In this document: positions 9,257-17,384 of the stretch, piece after piece | Position numbering within the stretch: the stretch's first letter is position 1 | Layout: every line of letters begins with the position of its first letter | Assembly: GCA_963704835.1 (NCBI GenBank) | Contig: CAVPHW010000020.1 | Coordinates: 62,001 to 126,000, forward strand | Direction of reading: 5' to 3' | Length of the DNA stretch: 64,000 nucleotides | Source: GCA-2746605 sp963704835 | GTDB taxonomy: Bacteria > Bacteroidota > Ignavibacteria > Ignavibacteriales > Melioribacteraceae | The notes under the pieces: generated by a model | The model's database searches: none | Seen by the model: the letters and a program-made list of their open reading frames with translations, nothing else | What the model was told of the DNA's origin: nothing | Position numbers and translations under genes: made by a program

Positions 9257-9781
9257 GTGCTTTACCAAAATAAATATAGAACAGAATCATTAAGATTACG
9301 CAATTGGGATTATTCCAATATCGGGTGGTATTATGTTACAATATGTAGCAAAGAAAAGAAATGTTATTTTGGGAGTGTTGTAAATGGAAAAATGGTATTA
9401 AATAAATTAGGCGAAATTGTTCAACAAGAATGGTTTAGAATTCAAGCAATACGAAAAGGGGTGGAACTGGATGAATTTGTAATTATGCCAAATCATATAC
9501 ATGGAATTATTGTTATTAAAAACGATCATATTGATAATAACGTAGAGGCGCATGGCCATGCACCTCTACAAATAAAACAAAATTTATCTAATATTGTTAG
9601 AGGGTTTAAAGGTTCTGTTACAAATAAAATCCGTACATCATTAAATCAGCAATTTTCATGGCAGCCCAATTTTCATGAACACATAATAAGGAATGATAAA
9701 ACATTATTCCAAATTCGTAAATACATACAATTAAATCCTCTTAAATGGGAAATTGATAAAGAAAATCCTATCAATAATTAA
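9257..9781 (+). CDS. REP-associated tyrosine transposase (RAYT, Y1 HUH family)
   Basis: Single-strand DNA transposase/nuclease of the Y1 HUH family. The opening LRLRNWDYSNIGWYYVTICS is the typical RAYT N-terminus. The metal-binding HUH pair lies in MPNHIHGIIVI. The likely nucleophilic tyrosine sits in QIRKYIQLNPLKW near the C-terminus. These domesticated enzymes act on REP palindromes. An ATG at 9218 is in frame but would overlap the end of lexA by 38 bases; GTG 9257, two bases after the lexA stop, gives the usual short N-terminus. It is probably cotranscribed with lexA. A palindrome that looks like a REP target lies at 12254-12336. Confidence 0.85.
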   Translation: MLYQNKYRTESLRLRNWDYSNIGWYYVTICSKEKKCYFGSVVNGKMVLNKLGEIVQQEWFRIQAIRKGVELDEFVIMPNHIHGIIVIKNDHIDNNVEAHGHAPLQIKQNLSNIVRGFKGSVTNKIRTSLNQQFSWQPNFHEHIIRNDKTLFQIRKYIQLNPLKWEIDKENPINN

Positions 9782-9794
9782 ATAGGAACAGTAA

Positions 9795-10292
9795 ATGCCA
9801 AACAAATATGTCACCTATCTTAAATCTCCAATAGGACAAATAAAAATAACTGCTGGTGAAAGTTCTGTAAACTCAATTCTATTTGTTTTTAATGATACCG
9901 AGATGGAAGAAGAAAATCTTAATGCTACATTAACTCTATGCAAAAAGGAACTTGCTGAGTATTTTGCTGGAAAAAGAAGAGAGTTTGTTGTCCCTATTGG
10001 TCAAGCTGGTACCGAGTTTCAACAAAGAGTATGGGGCGAGCTAATCAAAATTCCTTATGGTAAAACAGTGTCTTACAATTTTATTGCAGAATCACTTGGT
10101 GATAAAAAATCAATTAGAGCGGTGGGCGGTTCTAACGGAAAGAATCAAATATCAATTATTGTTCCTTGTCATAGAGTTATTGGCAGCGATGGAAGTTTAA
10201 CTGGTTATGCCGGTGGATTATGGCGAAAGAAATGGCTGCTTAATCATGAAAAAGAATTCTCTGGTGCAGAAAAACAGATGGAGATGTTCTAG
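9795..10292 (+). CDS. ogt: Methylated-DNA--[protein]-cysteine S-methyltransferase
   Basis: Suicide DNA-repair protein that moves the methyl group from O6-methylguanine to its own cysteine. The active-site signature IIVPCHRVIGSDG is intact, preceded by the helix-turn-helix text IPYGKTVSYNFIAE and RAVGGSNGKN and followed by LTGYAGGLWRKKWLLNHE. The 165 residues match single-domain Ogt/MGMT proteins with no Ada fusion. It sits 13 bases after the RAYT gene and one base before an acetyltransferase, so a lexA-led transcript is plausible. Confidence 0.93.
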   Translation: MPNKYVTYLKSPIGQIKITAGESSVNSILFVFNDTEMEEENLNATLTLCKKELAEYFAGKRREFVVPIGQAGTEFQQRVWGELIKIPYGKTVSYNFIAESLGDKKSIRAVGGSNGKNQISIIVPCHRVIGSDGSLTGYAGGLWRKKWLLNHEKEFSGAEKQMEMF

Positions 10293-10293
10293 G

Positions 10294-10863
10294 ATGAAAA
10301 AGTCAAAAGTCAATTTTAAAGAATTAACTAATCAAACTTGGCAAGATTTCGAAAAGCTTTTTGGTGAACGTGGTGCATGCGGTGGGTGTTGGTGTATGTC
10401 ATGGAGGCTAAAGAAATCCGTTTTTGATAAGCAGAAGGGTGATGGCAATAAAAGAGCAATTAAAAAACTTGTCGGTGAAAAACAGACAATAGGAATAATA
10501 GCCTATCTTGACAAAGAACCTATAGGCTGGTGTTCTGTTGCTCCCAGAGAAGATTTTATCAGGCTTGCAAATTCAAGGGTGCTTAAGCCAATTGATGATA
10601 AACCAGTTTGGTCAATCGTATGTTTCTTTATCATAAAAGCTTACCGTAGGCAAGGTTTATCAACCGAAATATTAAAAGGAGTGATTAATATTTGCAAAAG
10701 GAAAGGAGTTAAGATTGTGGAGGGTTATCCTGTTGAGCCATATACGGAAAACATGCCCGCTGCTTTTGCATGGACGGGTTTCCCATCAGCATTTGCAAAG
10801 GCAGGCTTTGTGGAAGTTGCTCGCCGATCAGCAACAAGACCAATTATGCGCTACTATCTCTAG
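10294..10863 (+). CDS. GNAT family N-acetyltransferase
   Basis: Cytoplasmic acetyl-CoA dependent transferase. The core includes the beta-strand WSIVCFFIIKAYRRQGLSTE, with the R-x-x-G-L/x acetyl-CoA binding turn (YRRQGLS), followed by an amphipathic helix. The N-terminal GGCWCMSWR motif is typical of a subgroup of uncharacterised GNAT proteins. ATG 10294 is one base after the ogt stop; a longer frame from 10207 would overlap ogt and is not needed. The substrate is unknown. Confidence 0.85.
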   Translation: MKKSKVNFKELTNQTWQDFEKLFGERGACGGCWCMSWRLKKSVFDKQKGDGNKRAIKKLVGEKQTIGIIAYLDKEPIGWCSVAPREDFIRLANSRVLKPIDDKPVWSIVCFFIIKAYRRQGLSTEILKGVINICKRKGVKIVEGYPVEPYTENMPAAFAWTGFPSAFAKAGFVEVARRSATRPIMRYYL

Positions 10864-10934
10864 TTTAATAGTAGGTCGCAATTCATTATATTAAAGAATT
10901 AAATTCATTTTTTTATTACAACTAACTAATCATT

Positions 10935-12239
10935 ATGCACAATATATTATTTCTAATTGTTTTATTATTACTAAATTCATGCTCACAAAAAGAATCTAAA
11001 TCTGATATGAACTCCATAGCTGAAAAGTTTGTGAAACTCGTTCTTAAAGTTGGGCAATATGATCCGGCTGTTGTTGATGCTTATCATGGTCCAAAGGAAT
11101 GGTTGCCAGGCGAATTAACAGAAGATCAAAAAAATAAATATCCGCTTGATCTGTTTATGTCTCAAGTAGGAGATCTTCAAAATTCTTTGAGTGATATTAA
11201 TTCAGTACAATTAACAGATGAAGAAAAAATGCGTAAAAATTTTCTATCTAAGCAATTAATTGCATTAAGAGCAAAGATAGAAATGGTAGGCGGCAAGAAA
11301 TATAAATTTGATGAAGAATCACAGTTGTTATATGATGGAGTTGCTCCTCATTACGAGCAAGAACATTTTGCGGAAATTTTAGCTGAATTGGATAAATTAC
11401 TTCCTGGTAAAGGCGACGTTGCAAAAAGATTTGAAAATTATCGAAATCAATTTATCATTCCAACAGAAAAACTAAATACTGTTTTTATGGCGGCAATTGA
11501 AGAAGGAAGAAGGAGAACATTAAAATATATTCCTCTACCAGAGAGAGAAAATTTTGTAGTTGAGTATGTTAAGGACAAACCTTGGGGAGCATATAATTGG
11601 TACAAAGGAAACAGCTTTAGTGTTATACAAGTAAATACAGATCTTCCGGTTTACATCGATAGAGCCATTGATTTAGCATGTCACGAAGGTTATCCGGGAC
11701 ACCATGTTTATAATTTATTGCTCGAAAAGAACTTGTTAAATGATAAGAACTGGGTTGAGTTTAGCATTTATCCATTATTTAGTCCAACCTCGCTAATTGC
11801 TGAAGGGACGGCAAACTATGGTGTTAAAGTTGCATTCCCGGGAGTGGAAAGAATTGAATACGAGAAGAACGTTTTATTCCCGCTTGCCGGACTTGATTCC
11901 TCTAAGGCAGAGGAATATTATAAAACACTTAATTTATTTGAGCAATTAAATTTTGCTCGTAATGAAGCATCTCGTAAATATTATGATGGTGAGTTCACAA
12001 AGGAAGAATTACAGAGCTGGCTTGTAAAATATTGTTTGTCTACACCAGAGCGGGCTGCTAAATCTGTTGATTTTGTTGACACTTATGGCAGTTATATTAT
12101 AAACTATAATTATGGTCAACAATTAGTTAAAGAGTATATTGAAAGCCGTGTCGGTACAAGTGATAATCCAAGTAAGCGATGGGAAATATTTACAGACCTT
12201 ATTTCTAAGCCTTATACACCGAGTGATTTGAAGGAATAA
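10935..12239 (+). CDS. DUF885 family putative metallopeptidase, lipoprotein
   Basis: Predicted exported lipoprotein: the N-terminus is hydrophobic and ends in the lipobox LNSC. The key DUF885 motif HEGYPGHH (about residue 250) supplies a possible metal-binding HExxH-like cluster, followed by the EGTANYG segment (a probable third ligand glutamate). The family is annotated as peptidase-like but is poorly characterised. Length is 434 residues. It stands alone, followed by a palindromic repeat. Confidence 0.8.
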   Translation: MHNILFLIVLLLLNSCSQKESKSDMNSIAEKFVKLVLKVGQYDPAVVDAYHGPKEWLPGELTEDQKNKYPLDLFMSQVGDLQNSLSDINSVQLTDEEKMRKNFLSKQLIALRAKIEMVGGKKYKFDEESQLLYDGVAPHYEQEHFAEILAELDKLLPGKGDVAKRFENYRNQFIIPTEKLNTVFMAAIEEGRRRTLKYIPLPERENFVVEYVKDKPWGAYNWYKGNSFSVIQVNTDLPVYIDRAIDLACHEGYPGHHVYNLLLEKNLLNDKNWVEFSIYPLFSPTSLIAEGTANYGVKVAFPGVERIEYEKNVLFPLAGLDSSKAEEYYKTLNLFEQLNFARNEASRKYYDGEFTKEELQSWLVKYCLSTPERAAKSVDFVDTYGSYIINYNYGQQLVKEYIESRVGTSDNPSKRWEIFTDLISKPYTPSDLKE

Positions 12240-12253
12240 AGCAAATTTGTATC

Positions 12254-12336
12254 GGTCATTTTGAACCGAACGAAGTGAGCGTGAAAAATCTTTGTTATAA
12301 AAGATTCTCTCGTCGCTAACGCTCCTCAGAATGACG
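12254..12336. repeat. REP-type long palindrome (GTCAT..GAGC..ATCT family)
   Basis: Two imperfect copies face each other. The left arm starts GGTCATTTTGAACCGAACG and ends AAAATCTTT. The right arm, read on the other strand, starts CGTCATTCTGAGGAGCG and ends AGAATCTTT. The arms can form one long hairpin or two small ones. The same style recurs at 19536, 36264 and 51853. It is the class of repeat mobilised by RAYT enzymes, and a RAYT gene lies 2.5 kb upstream. Confidence 0.75.
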
Positions 12337-12377
12337 ACTTTTAATAAGTGTTGTTAAACAAATTATGAATTATTGAT

Positions 12378-12797
12378 ATGTGGTTTCAAAAAGAAATATC
12401 CTTAAAAGCTAGAAGTCGTGGATTTCATATAATAACGCATGAAGTTGAAAGCGAATTACCTGAATTAAGAAAAATAAAAATTGGACTTGCTAATATTTTT
12501 ATTAAACATACATCTGCTTCATTAACAATAAACGAAAATGTTTCGCCAGATGTACGCAGTGATATGGAAACCCATCTTAATAAAATGATTCCAGAAAATA
12601 TGCCTTATTATCAGCATGTATTTGAAGGAGCAGATGATATGCCTGCACATATAAAATCCTCTTTGCTTGGTCCTTCTCTTACAATCCCAATTAAAGATGG
12701 GCAATTAAATTTAGGTACATGGCAAGGAGTTTATCTTTGTGAGCACAGAGATTATGGTGGATCAAGAAAAATTGTTATTACCTTAATGGGTGAATAA
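12378..12797 (+). CDS. YjbQ family secondary thiamine-phosphate synthase-type protein
   Basis: UPF0047/YjbQ fold, 139 residues, the usual length. Recognisable motifs are IFIKHTSASLTINEN, the histidine in YYQHVFEGADDMPAHIKSS and the C-terminal LGTWQGVYLCEHRDYGG. Members have weak thiamine-phosphate synthase activity when overproduced, but the true role is unclear. There is no thiamine gene or TPP riboswitch nearby. Confidence 0.88.
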   Translation: MWFQKEISLKARSRGFHIITHEVESELPELRKIKIGLANIFIKHTSASLTINENVSPDVRSDMETHLNKMIPENMPYYQHVFEGADDMPAHIKSSLLGPSLTIPIKDGQLNLGTWQGVYLCEHRDYGGSRKIVITLMGE

Positions 12798-12866
12798 TTT
12801 TCAGCAGTTTTGTTATAAAATTGTGATACTTTTATTTTAACTTTGCTTTAAAAAGAAAGGCTTAAA

Positions 12867-13724
12867 ATGAAGAAAATATCATTTATTACTTTTGTTATCC
12901 TTTTAACATTCAACATTAATAAATCATTTGCTCAATGTTCCGATGCTGGTGTTTGCCAGCTTGGTTTTGCCCACGAAGAGCAAGATAATAATAAATTTGA
13001 TGCCGGAATATTCTATTCATTTGGAAGTAGCGGTAAAGATGATGATGTTAAATTTCATTCAATAAAATTTGATGTATCCTACCAACCTTTTAACAACACA
13101 AAAATTTCAGCAATACTTCCTTACAATATGCAATCGGGTCAGCTAGGGGATGTAAATGGAATTGGCGATTTAATATTAAGCTTAACTCAAAATATTTATA
13201 ATCACAAAGATCAAAATATTGCTTTTACAATTGGCGGAAAATTAGCAACAGGTGATGATAACCAAGAAAATCTTCCTCAATTATACCAAAGTGGGTTGGG
13301 CACCAATGATATGCTTGTTGGACTTAATTATTCAGCAAGAAATGTTTTGCTTGGGGTTGGTTATCAAGTAGCCGGAAGCAGAAATGAGAATTCACTTACT
13401 CGTTTAGAGCGGGGAGATGATTTGATTGCAAGAGGAAGCTACACATTTTCATTCGATGAATTGAATATCTCTCCACAATTATTGGTTATCAAAAGAATTG
13501 GTAAATCAAGTGTTCTAGATTTAACTGTTGCCGAAGAAAAATTTATTGAATTGGAAGATAGTGATCAGCTTCAAATTAACTTTCTTGTAAATGCAAATTA
13601 TTCATTAAAAAATGATATAAATCTAATTGCAGAAATTGCATTCCCATTTCTAAAAAGAGAAGTAAACGTTGATGGTTTAACCCGAGCTTTCAGCGCTGGT
13701 ATTGGACTTAGATATATGTTTTAA
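12867..13724 (+). CDS. Outer-membrane beta-barrel protein, unknown function
   Basis: A signal peptide (FITFVILLTFNINKSFAQ) precedes a cysteine-containing start (CSDAGVCQLGF). The rest alternates short polar and hydrophobic strands typical of a beta-barrel and ends in the outer-membrane signature GIGLRYMF with a terminal Phe. It has features of generic transporter-like barrels (ISAILPYNMQSGQ, GIGDLILSL). No substrate can be assigned. It is monocistronic. Confidence 0.65.
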   Translation: MKKISFITFVILLTFNINKSFAQCSDAGVCQLGFAHEEQDNNKFDAGIFYSFGSSGKDDDVKFHSIKFDVSYQPFNNTKISAILPYNMQSGQLGDVNGIGDLILSLTQNIYNHKDQNIAFTIGGKLATGDDNQENLPQLYQSGLGTNDMLVGLNYSARNVLLGVGYQVAGSRNENSLTRLERGDDLIARGSYTFSFDELNISPQLLVIKRIGKSSVLDLTVAEEKFIELEDSDQLQINFLVNANYSLKNDINLIAEIAFPFLKREVNVDGLTRAFSAGIGLRYMF

Positions 13725-13863
13725 TTAAATGCTTATCAACACAAAATTGTCATTCCAGCCTTGTGCCAAAATTTTGTTTCTAAAAGATTCACTATATTTT
13801 TACTTAGTCTATTACATTTTGTACAATTCTAAATTAAGCAAAATGTAAGCCTTAAAATATTAG

Positions 13864-13919
13864 TAGACTGTTAGTCTAAAAGTAATACTTGACAAATATG
13901 TATTACATATATATATATT
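13864..13919 (+). promoter_or_regulatory. Toxin-antitoxin promoter with upstream palindrome
   Basis: TTGACA at 13889-13894 with TATATA or TATATT about 17-19 bases downstream (13912-13919) makes a strong sigma70-like promoter for the module starting at 13946. Directly upstream is the perfect palindrome TAGACT-GTT-AGTCTA (13864-13878), a likely operator for the AbrB-type antitoxin or its complex with the toxin. Confidence 0.5.
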
Positions 13920-13945
13920 GCAGTACAATTACTAAAAGGTATGCT

Positions 13946-14176
13946 ATGGAAGTGTCAGTTGTAACAACAAAAGGTCAGGTTGTAATTCCTGCTAAATTAA
14001 GAAGGAAATATGGAATTAAAATTGGAACAAAAATACAATTTGAAGAAAAAAATGGTGAGATTGTAATGTTAGCTTTAACTGAAGAAACAATTGATAAAAA
14101 TATTGGATTTCTTGCAACAAAGGGTAAGCTGTTACAAAAATTAATGTTAGAAAAGAAAATTGAACGGGAATTATGA
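13946..14176 (+). CDS. AbrB/MazE-type antitoxin
   Basis: Swapped-hairpin AbrB DNA-binding domain: VSVVTTKGQVVIPAKLRRKY then GIKIGTKIQFEE. It is followed by a short C-terminal tail (about 45-76) that probably binds and inhibits the toxin. ATG 13946 follows AAAAGG; a longer frame from 13889 would start inside the promoter. It overlaps the downstream PIN toxin by four bases (ATGA), the classic translational coupling of a toxin-antitoxin pair. It should repress its own promoter. Confidence 0.88.
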   Translation: MEVSVVTTKGQVVIPAKLRRKYGIKIGTKIQFEEKNGEIVMLALTEETIDKNIGFLATKGKLLQKLMLEKKIEREL

Positions 14177-14580
14177 GTAAAGTACAAAAATATGTTTTTG
14201 ATTCTTTTTCACTCTTTTCTTATCTCGAAGGAGAAGAAGGTGCTCAGAAAATTTCTGAAATTATTAAACAAAGTTTAGTAGATAAAGCTGAAATATTTAT
14301 GAGCGTTGTAAATTGGGGTGAGGTATACTATATAGTTTTACGTGAACAGGGGAAAGAATTTGCCGACTTATATCTTAAAACTATCAATAGATATCCTATT
14401 AAAATAATTGATGCAGATAAATCTTTAACTCTAGAAGCAGCAAGTTTGAAAGCATTTAATAAAATGTCCTATGCAGATGCTTTTGCCGCAGCTTTAGCAA
14501 AAACTCAAAAAGCAAAGCTGGTTACTGGAGATAAAGAGTTTAAGTCAGTGGAGAAGGATATTAAGGTGGTCTGGATATAA
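14173..14580 (+). CDS. PIN domain ribonuclease toxin (VapC-like)
   Basis: Predicted magnesium-dependent RNase toxin. The acidic PIN residues are visible: Asp in YVFDSFSLFSYLEG near the N-terminus, Glu in VVNWGEVYY, Asp in MSYADAFAAALA and Asp in LVTGDKEF. The 135 residues fit VapC. The partner AbrB antitoxin ends within its start codon. All catalytic positions are present, so it is probably active. Confidence 0.88.
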   Translation: MSKVQKYVFDSFSLFSYLEGEEGAQKISEIIKQSLVDKAEIFMSVVNWGEVYYIVLREQGKEFADLYLKTINRYPIKIIDADKSLTLEAASLKAFNKMSYADAFAAALAKTQKAKLVTGDKEFKSVEKDIKVVWI

Positions 14581-14776
14581 AATTATCAATTTAATTGTTA
14601 CACTTTATTAGTAGTAATACAGAAAGCGAGTTAAAAATTATTAAAAGAGAAAAGAAACGAAAGGAGGATTGAAAAGATTAAATTAATTTGCAAAGACCAA
14701 ACTCTATTCCCCAAAACACTAACCGAAATTCTTTATACCATTATTATATCCTATCATTAAAAAAGGAGAAAGTCCC

Positions 14777-15247
14777 ATGAAAGAAGGATTTATTGAACAA
14801 TTAAAAACTCAAGAAAAATTTATTCTTAACACTATTAGTTGTTTAACAGAAAAAGATTCTGGATTTAGACCAAAAGAAGAAATGTATACAGTTGCGCAAC
14901 ATATTGGTCATGCCGCTGAAACTATTGATTGGTTTATGGAAGGTGCTTTTGGTAAAGGTTTTGACATGAACTTTGATAACTACGAAGAAAAAATGAAAGA
15001 GAAATATAATTCATTTGGTGATTCGCTTAAGTTATTAAATGAAGCGACTGCAAGAGGAATTGAAACAATTAAAAACGTTTCTGATGCCGAACTTATGGCT
15101 CCAATTACTGGTGAAATTATGAAAGGTGCTCCCAAATTGAGTGTAGTTGGTGCTATCACAGATCATACAGCACATCATAGAGGTGCTTTGGCTGTTTATG
15201 CCCGTTTATTAGATAGAACTCCAATTATGCCATATGAAGGAATGTAA
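14777..15247 (+). CDS. DinB superfamily protein
   Basis: Four-helix bundle metal-binding protein of the DinB/YfiT superfamily, not DNA polymerase IV. The three metal-ligand histidines appear in VAQHIGHAAETIDW and in DHTAHHRGALAVYARLL. Family members include thiol transferases such as bacillithiol transferases, but the substrate here is unknown. The ribosome site AAGGAGA is strong. It stands alone between the toxin-antitoxin pair and a secreted protein. Confidence 0.82.
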   Translation: MKEGFIEQLKTQEKFILNTISCLTEKDSGFRPKEEMYTVAQHIGHAAETIDWFMEGAFGKGFDMNFDNYEEKMKEKYNSFGDSLKLLNEATARGIETIKNVSDAELMAPITGEIMKGAPKLSVVGAITDHTAHHRGALAVYARLLDRTPIMPYEGM

Positions 15248-15388
15248 AAAATAAATTCCCTTTGAAAGGGAACTTATAGCTTTTCCTAACTAGTGTGAAT
15301 ACCAGAAAATTTATTGACCTATCATAGATTATGAACGATTTGTAAATTAATGTATTAACATTAGAACACTATAAAAAGAGGTGGTAGA

Positions 15389-15934
15389 ATGAAAAAGTAT
15401 TTAGTAATAGCTTTAATTTTATTATACTCAATTGCTTATGCACAAGAAAATTATAAGGGGAAAATATCGTTAATATTTAATGGAGAAAGTATTGAGCTGC
15501 CCATTACTGTTGTTTCTTTAAGAAAAGAAAATAAAGTACTTATAAGTATAAGAGCCGAAAATAATGACGAAAAAATTCAGCAATTATTCAGTTTGGAATG
15601 GGAGTTTAAGAAGCTTTCTACAGATGATAAAGATTTGAATATGTATGATGCTTTTTTACTAAATGTTGTGAACAATGGCGAGGGGAAAATAGACGAGCTT
15701 CGTTTTAAAATGAAGAATAATGCTGAAGATGGCGAGTTGTTTGTTCAAAAGGGAAATAGGACTTGGAATTTAACTTCCTTTGCGATGAAGTTTAATATTG
15801 AGAATGTTTCATTTGAAAATTCAGCCATCAGCATAAAAGGTAACCTGAGTTTGAAAGCACGTGATGCTAAAAGTGAAGATCCAATGAAATCAGTTAGCGA
15901 AATAGAAGATTGTAAATTTGAAATTGTAATTTAA
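15389..15934 (+). CDS. Hypothetical secreted protein
   Basis: A clear signal peptide (KKYLVIALILLYSIAYAQ) is followed by about 160 residues rich in beta-strand text (YKGKISLIFNGESIELPITV). No family is recognised. It is a soluble periplasmic or surface protein by composition. The start has GAGGTGG upstream. Confidence 0.6.
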   Translation: MKKYLVIALILLYSIAYAQENYKGKISLIFNGESIELPITVVSLRKENKVLISIRAENNDEKIQQLFSLEWEFKKLSTDDKDLNMYDAFLLNVVNNGEGKIDELRFKMKNNAEDGELFVQKGNRTWNLTSFAMKFNIENVSFENSAISIKGNLSLKARDAKSEDPMKSVSEIEDCKFEIVI

Positions 15935-15959
15935 TCTAAATTATTTGTCTCAAAAATAA

Positions 15960-16283
15960 ATGAAAACTTACAATGGGCGTGTCCCTGCATGCGGAGTATT
16001 TTGCGGCGGTTGCCCAACCTATACTCGTGAAAAGAATCCATGCCCTGGTGCAGAACTAAATATTAAGAGATGTGAAGGCTGCAAAACCTTTCATCTCTGT
16101 TGTTTAGAGAAGGGGATAACTCATTGTTTTGAATGCTCAGAATTTCCTTGTAAAAAGTTTAAATCATTTTCCAAAAGATGGTTAAAATACGGTCAGAATT
16201 TTATAGAAAATCAAAAAACTTTAAAAGAAATTGGCGAAGGAAAATTCCTCAGCTTTTATAACTGCAAAGTTATCACAGACTAA
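15960..16283 (+). CDS. DUF3795 domain protein
   Basis: Small cysteine-rich cytoplasmic protein of the DUF3795 family: PACGVFCGGCPTYTRE, then CEGCKTFHLCCLEKG and CFECSEFPCKKF. The cysteine pairs suggest binding of zinc or an iron-sulfur cluster. The function is unknown. It lies 25 bases after the preceding secreted protein but is probably independent of it. Confidence 0.8.
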   Translation: MKTYNGRVPACGVFCGGCPTYTREKNPCPGAELNIKRCEGCKTFHLCCLEKGITHCFECSEFPCKKFKSFSKRWLKYGQNFIENQKTLKEIGEGKFLSFYNCKVITD

Positions 16284-16346
16284 AATAGTTAGATAGCTGA
16301 ATTACACAGCAAATACTACTTTACAATATTTAATACAATTACTAGT

Positions 16347-17219
16347 TTGAAAACTCCCCAACTATATATTGGTACAGCCGGCTGGTCTTATAAAGATTGG
16401 GTGCCAAATTTTTATCCGTGTGCTCAATCAAAAGAACTTAGCTGGCTTACATATTATTCGCGTTATTTTAATATGGTAGAGGTTAACTCAACTTACTACA
16501 CATATTTGGCTCCGCAAATTGTTAACGGCTGGCTACGACAAACAGAAGAAAAGGAAGATTTCTTATTTACTATTAAGCTTCATAATGATTTTACCCATAA
16601 ACGACAATATGGCGATGAACAAATTTTAGCAGTTCAGCAGAATCTTAATATCTTAAAAAGTGCTGAAAGATTTGGCGGGTTGCTAATTCAATTCCCTTAT
16701 TCATTCGAGTGTAACGATCCGAATATAGAGTATTTGGGAAATTTAATCAGAAAATTTGATGGATATGAGAAATTTGTGGAAGTAAGACATAAATCGTGGA
16801 ATAACAAGAATGCCAAGACAATTACATTTTGTACTATTGATCAGCCCCAAATTGGGGAGGCAATTGAGTTTAATCCAATAGTGGGGAATGATACCGCCTA
16901 TATTCGTTTCCATGGAAGAAACGAAGATGCATGGAGAAAGTCTTTGGGGAATTTCGGCAAGAAACAAACTTATGATGAACAAAGTGCCAGGTATGAATAT
17001 CTTTACACACCGGGAGAGTTAACAGAAATTGACCAAAAGTTAAGAGAGATTTATGATAAAGTTAAAAAGGTCTTTGTTGTAATGAATAATCATCCACACG
17101 GAGATGCAGTAGCAAATGCATTTGAGCTGCTTCATCTTTTACAAGATAGAGTAAAAATCAAAATGCCGCCTACAATTATTAAAGCATATCCTAGGTTAAA
17201 AGGTTTTACAATGAATTAG
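16347..17219 (+). CDS. DUF72 (YecE-like) protein
   Basis: TIM-barrel-like DUF72 protein. The N-terminus YIGTAGWSYKDWVPNFYP is the family hallmark, followed by YFNMVEVNSTYYTYL, KFVEVRHKSW, AYIRFHGRN and VFVVMNNHPHGDA. It starts at TTG 16347 with no obvious ribosome site, but the first residues match the family start. The function is not established. Confidence 0.85.
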   Translation: MKTPQLYIGTAGWSYKDWVPNFYPCAQSKELSWLTYYSRYFNMVEVNSTYYTYLAPQIVNGWLRQTEEKEDFLFTIKLHNDFTHKRQYGDEQILAVQQNLNILKSAERFGGLLIQFPYSFECNDPNIEYLGNLIRKFDGYEKFVEVRHKSWNNKNAKTITFCTIDQPQIGEAIEFNPIVGNDTAYIRFHGRNEDAWRKSLGNFGKKQTYDEQSARYEYLYTPGELTEIDQKLREIYDKVKKVFVVMNNHPHGDAVANAFELLHLLQDRVKIKMPPTIIKAYPRLKGFTMN

Positions 17220-17384
17220 TTGTTCATTGATCTCAGCAATAAAACTATATAGTATCTTAATTAAACTCAATTGTTATAGTTTAATATTGAAATAGTGTGC
17301 AAAAAATATATATTTTAATATACTCTAAAATAGAGTAGTTAAATATTATATAATAACTAATTTGAGGAGTTTGGTATAATAAGA

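Noticed and set aside
14777..15247. Considered as part of the SOS set because of the name DinB
   Set aside because: This is the DinB four-helix metal-binding superfamily, not DNA polymerase IV, and no lexA-type palindrome precedes it.
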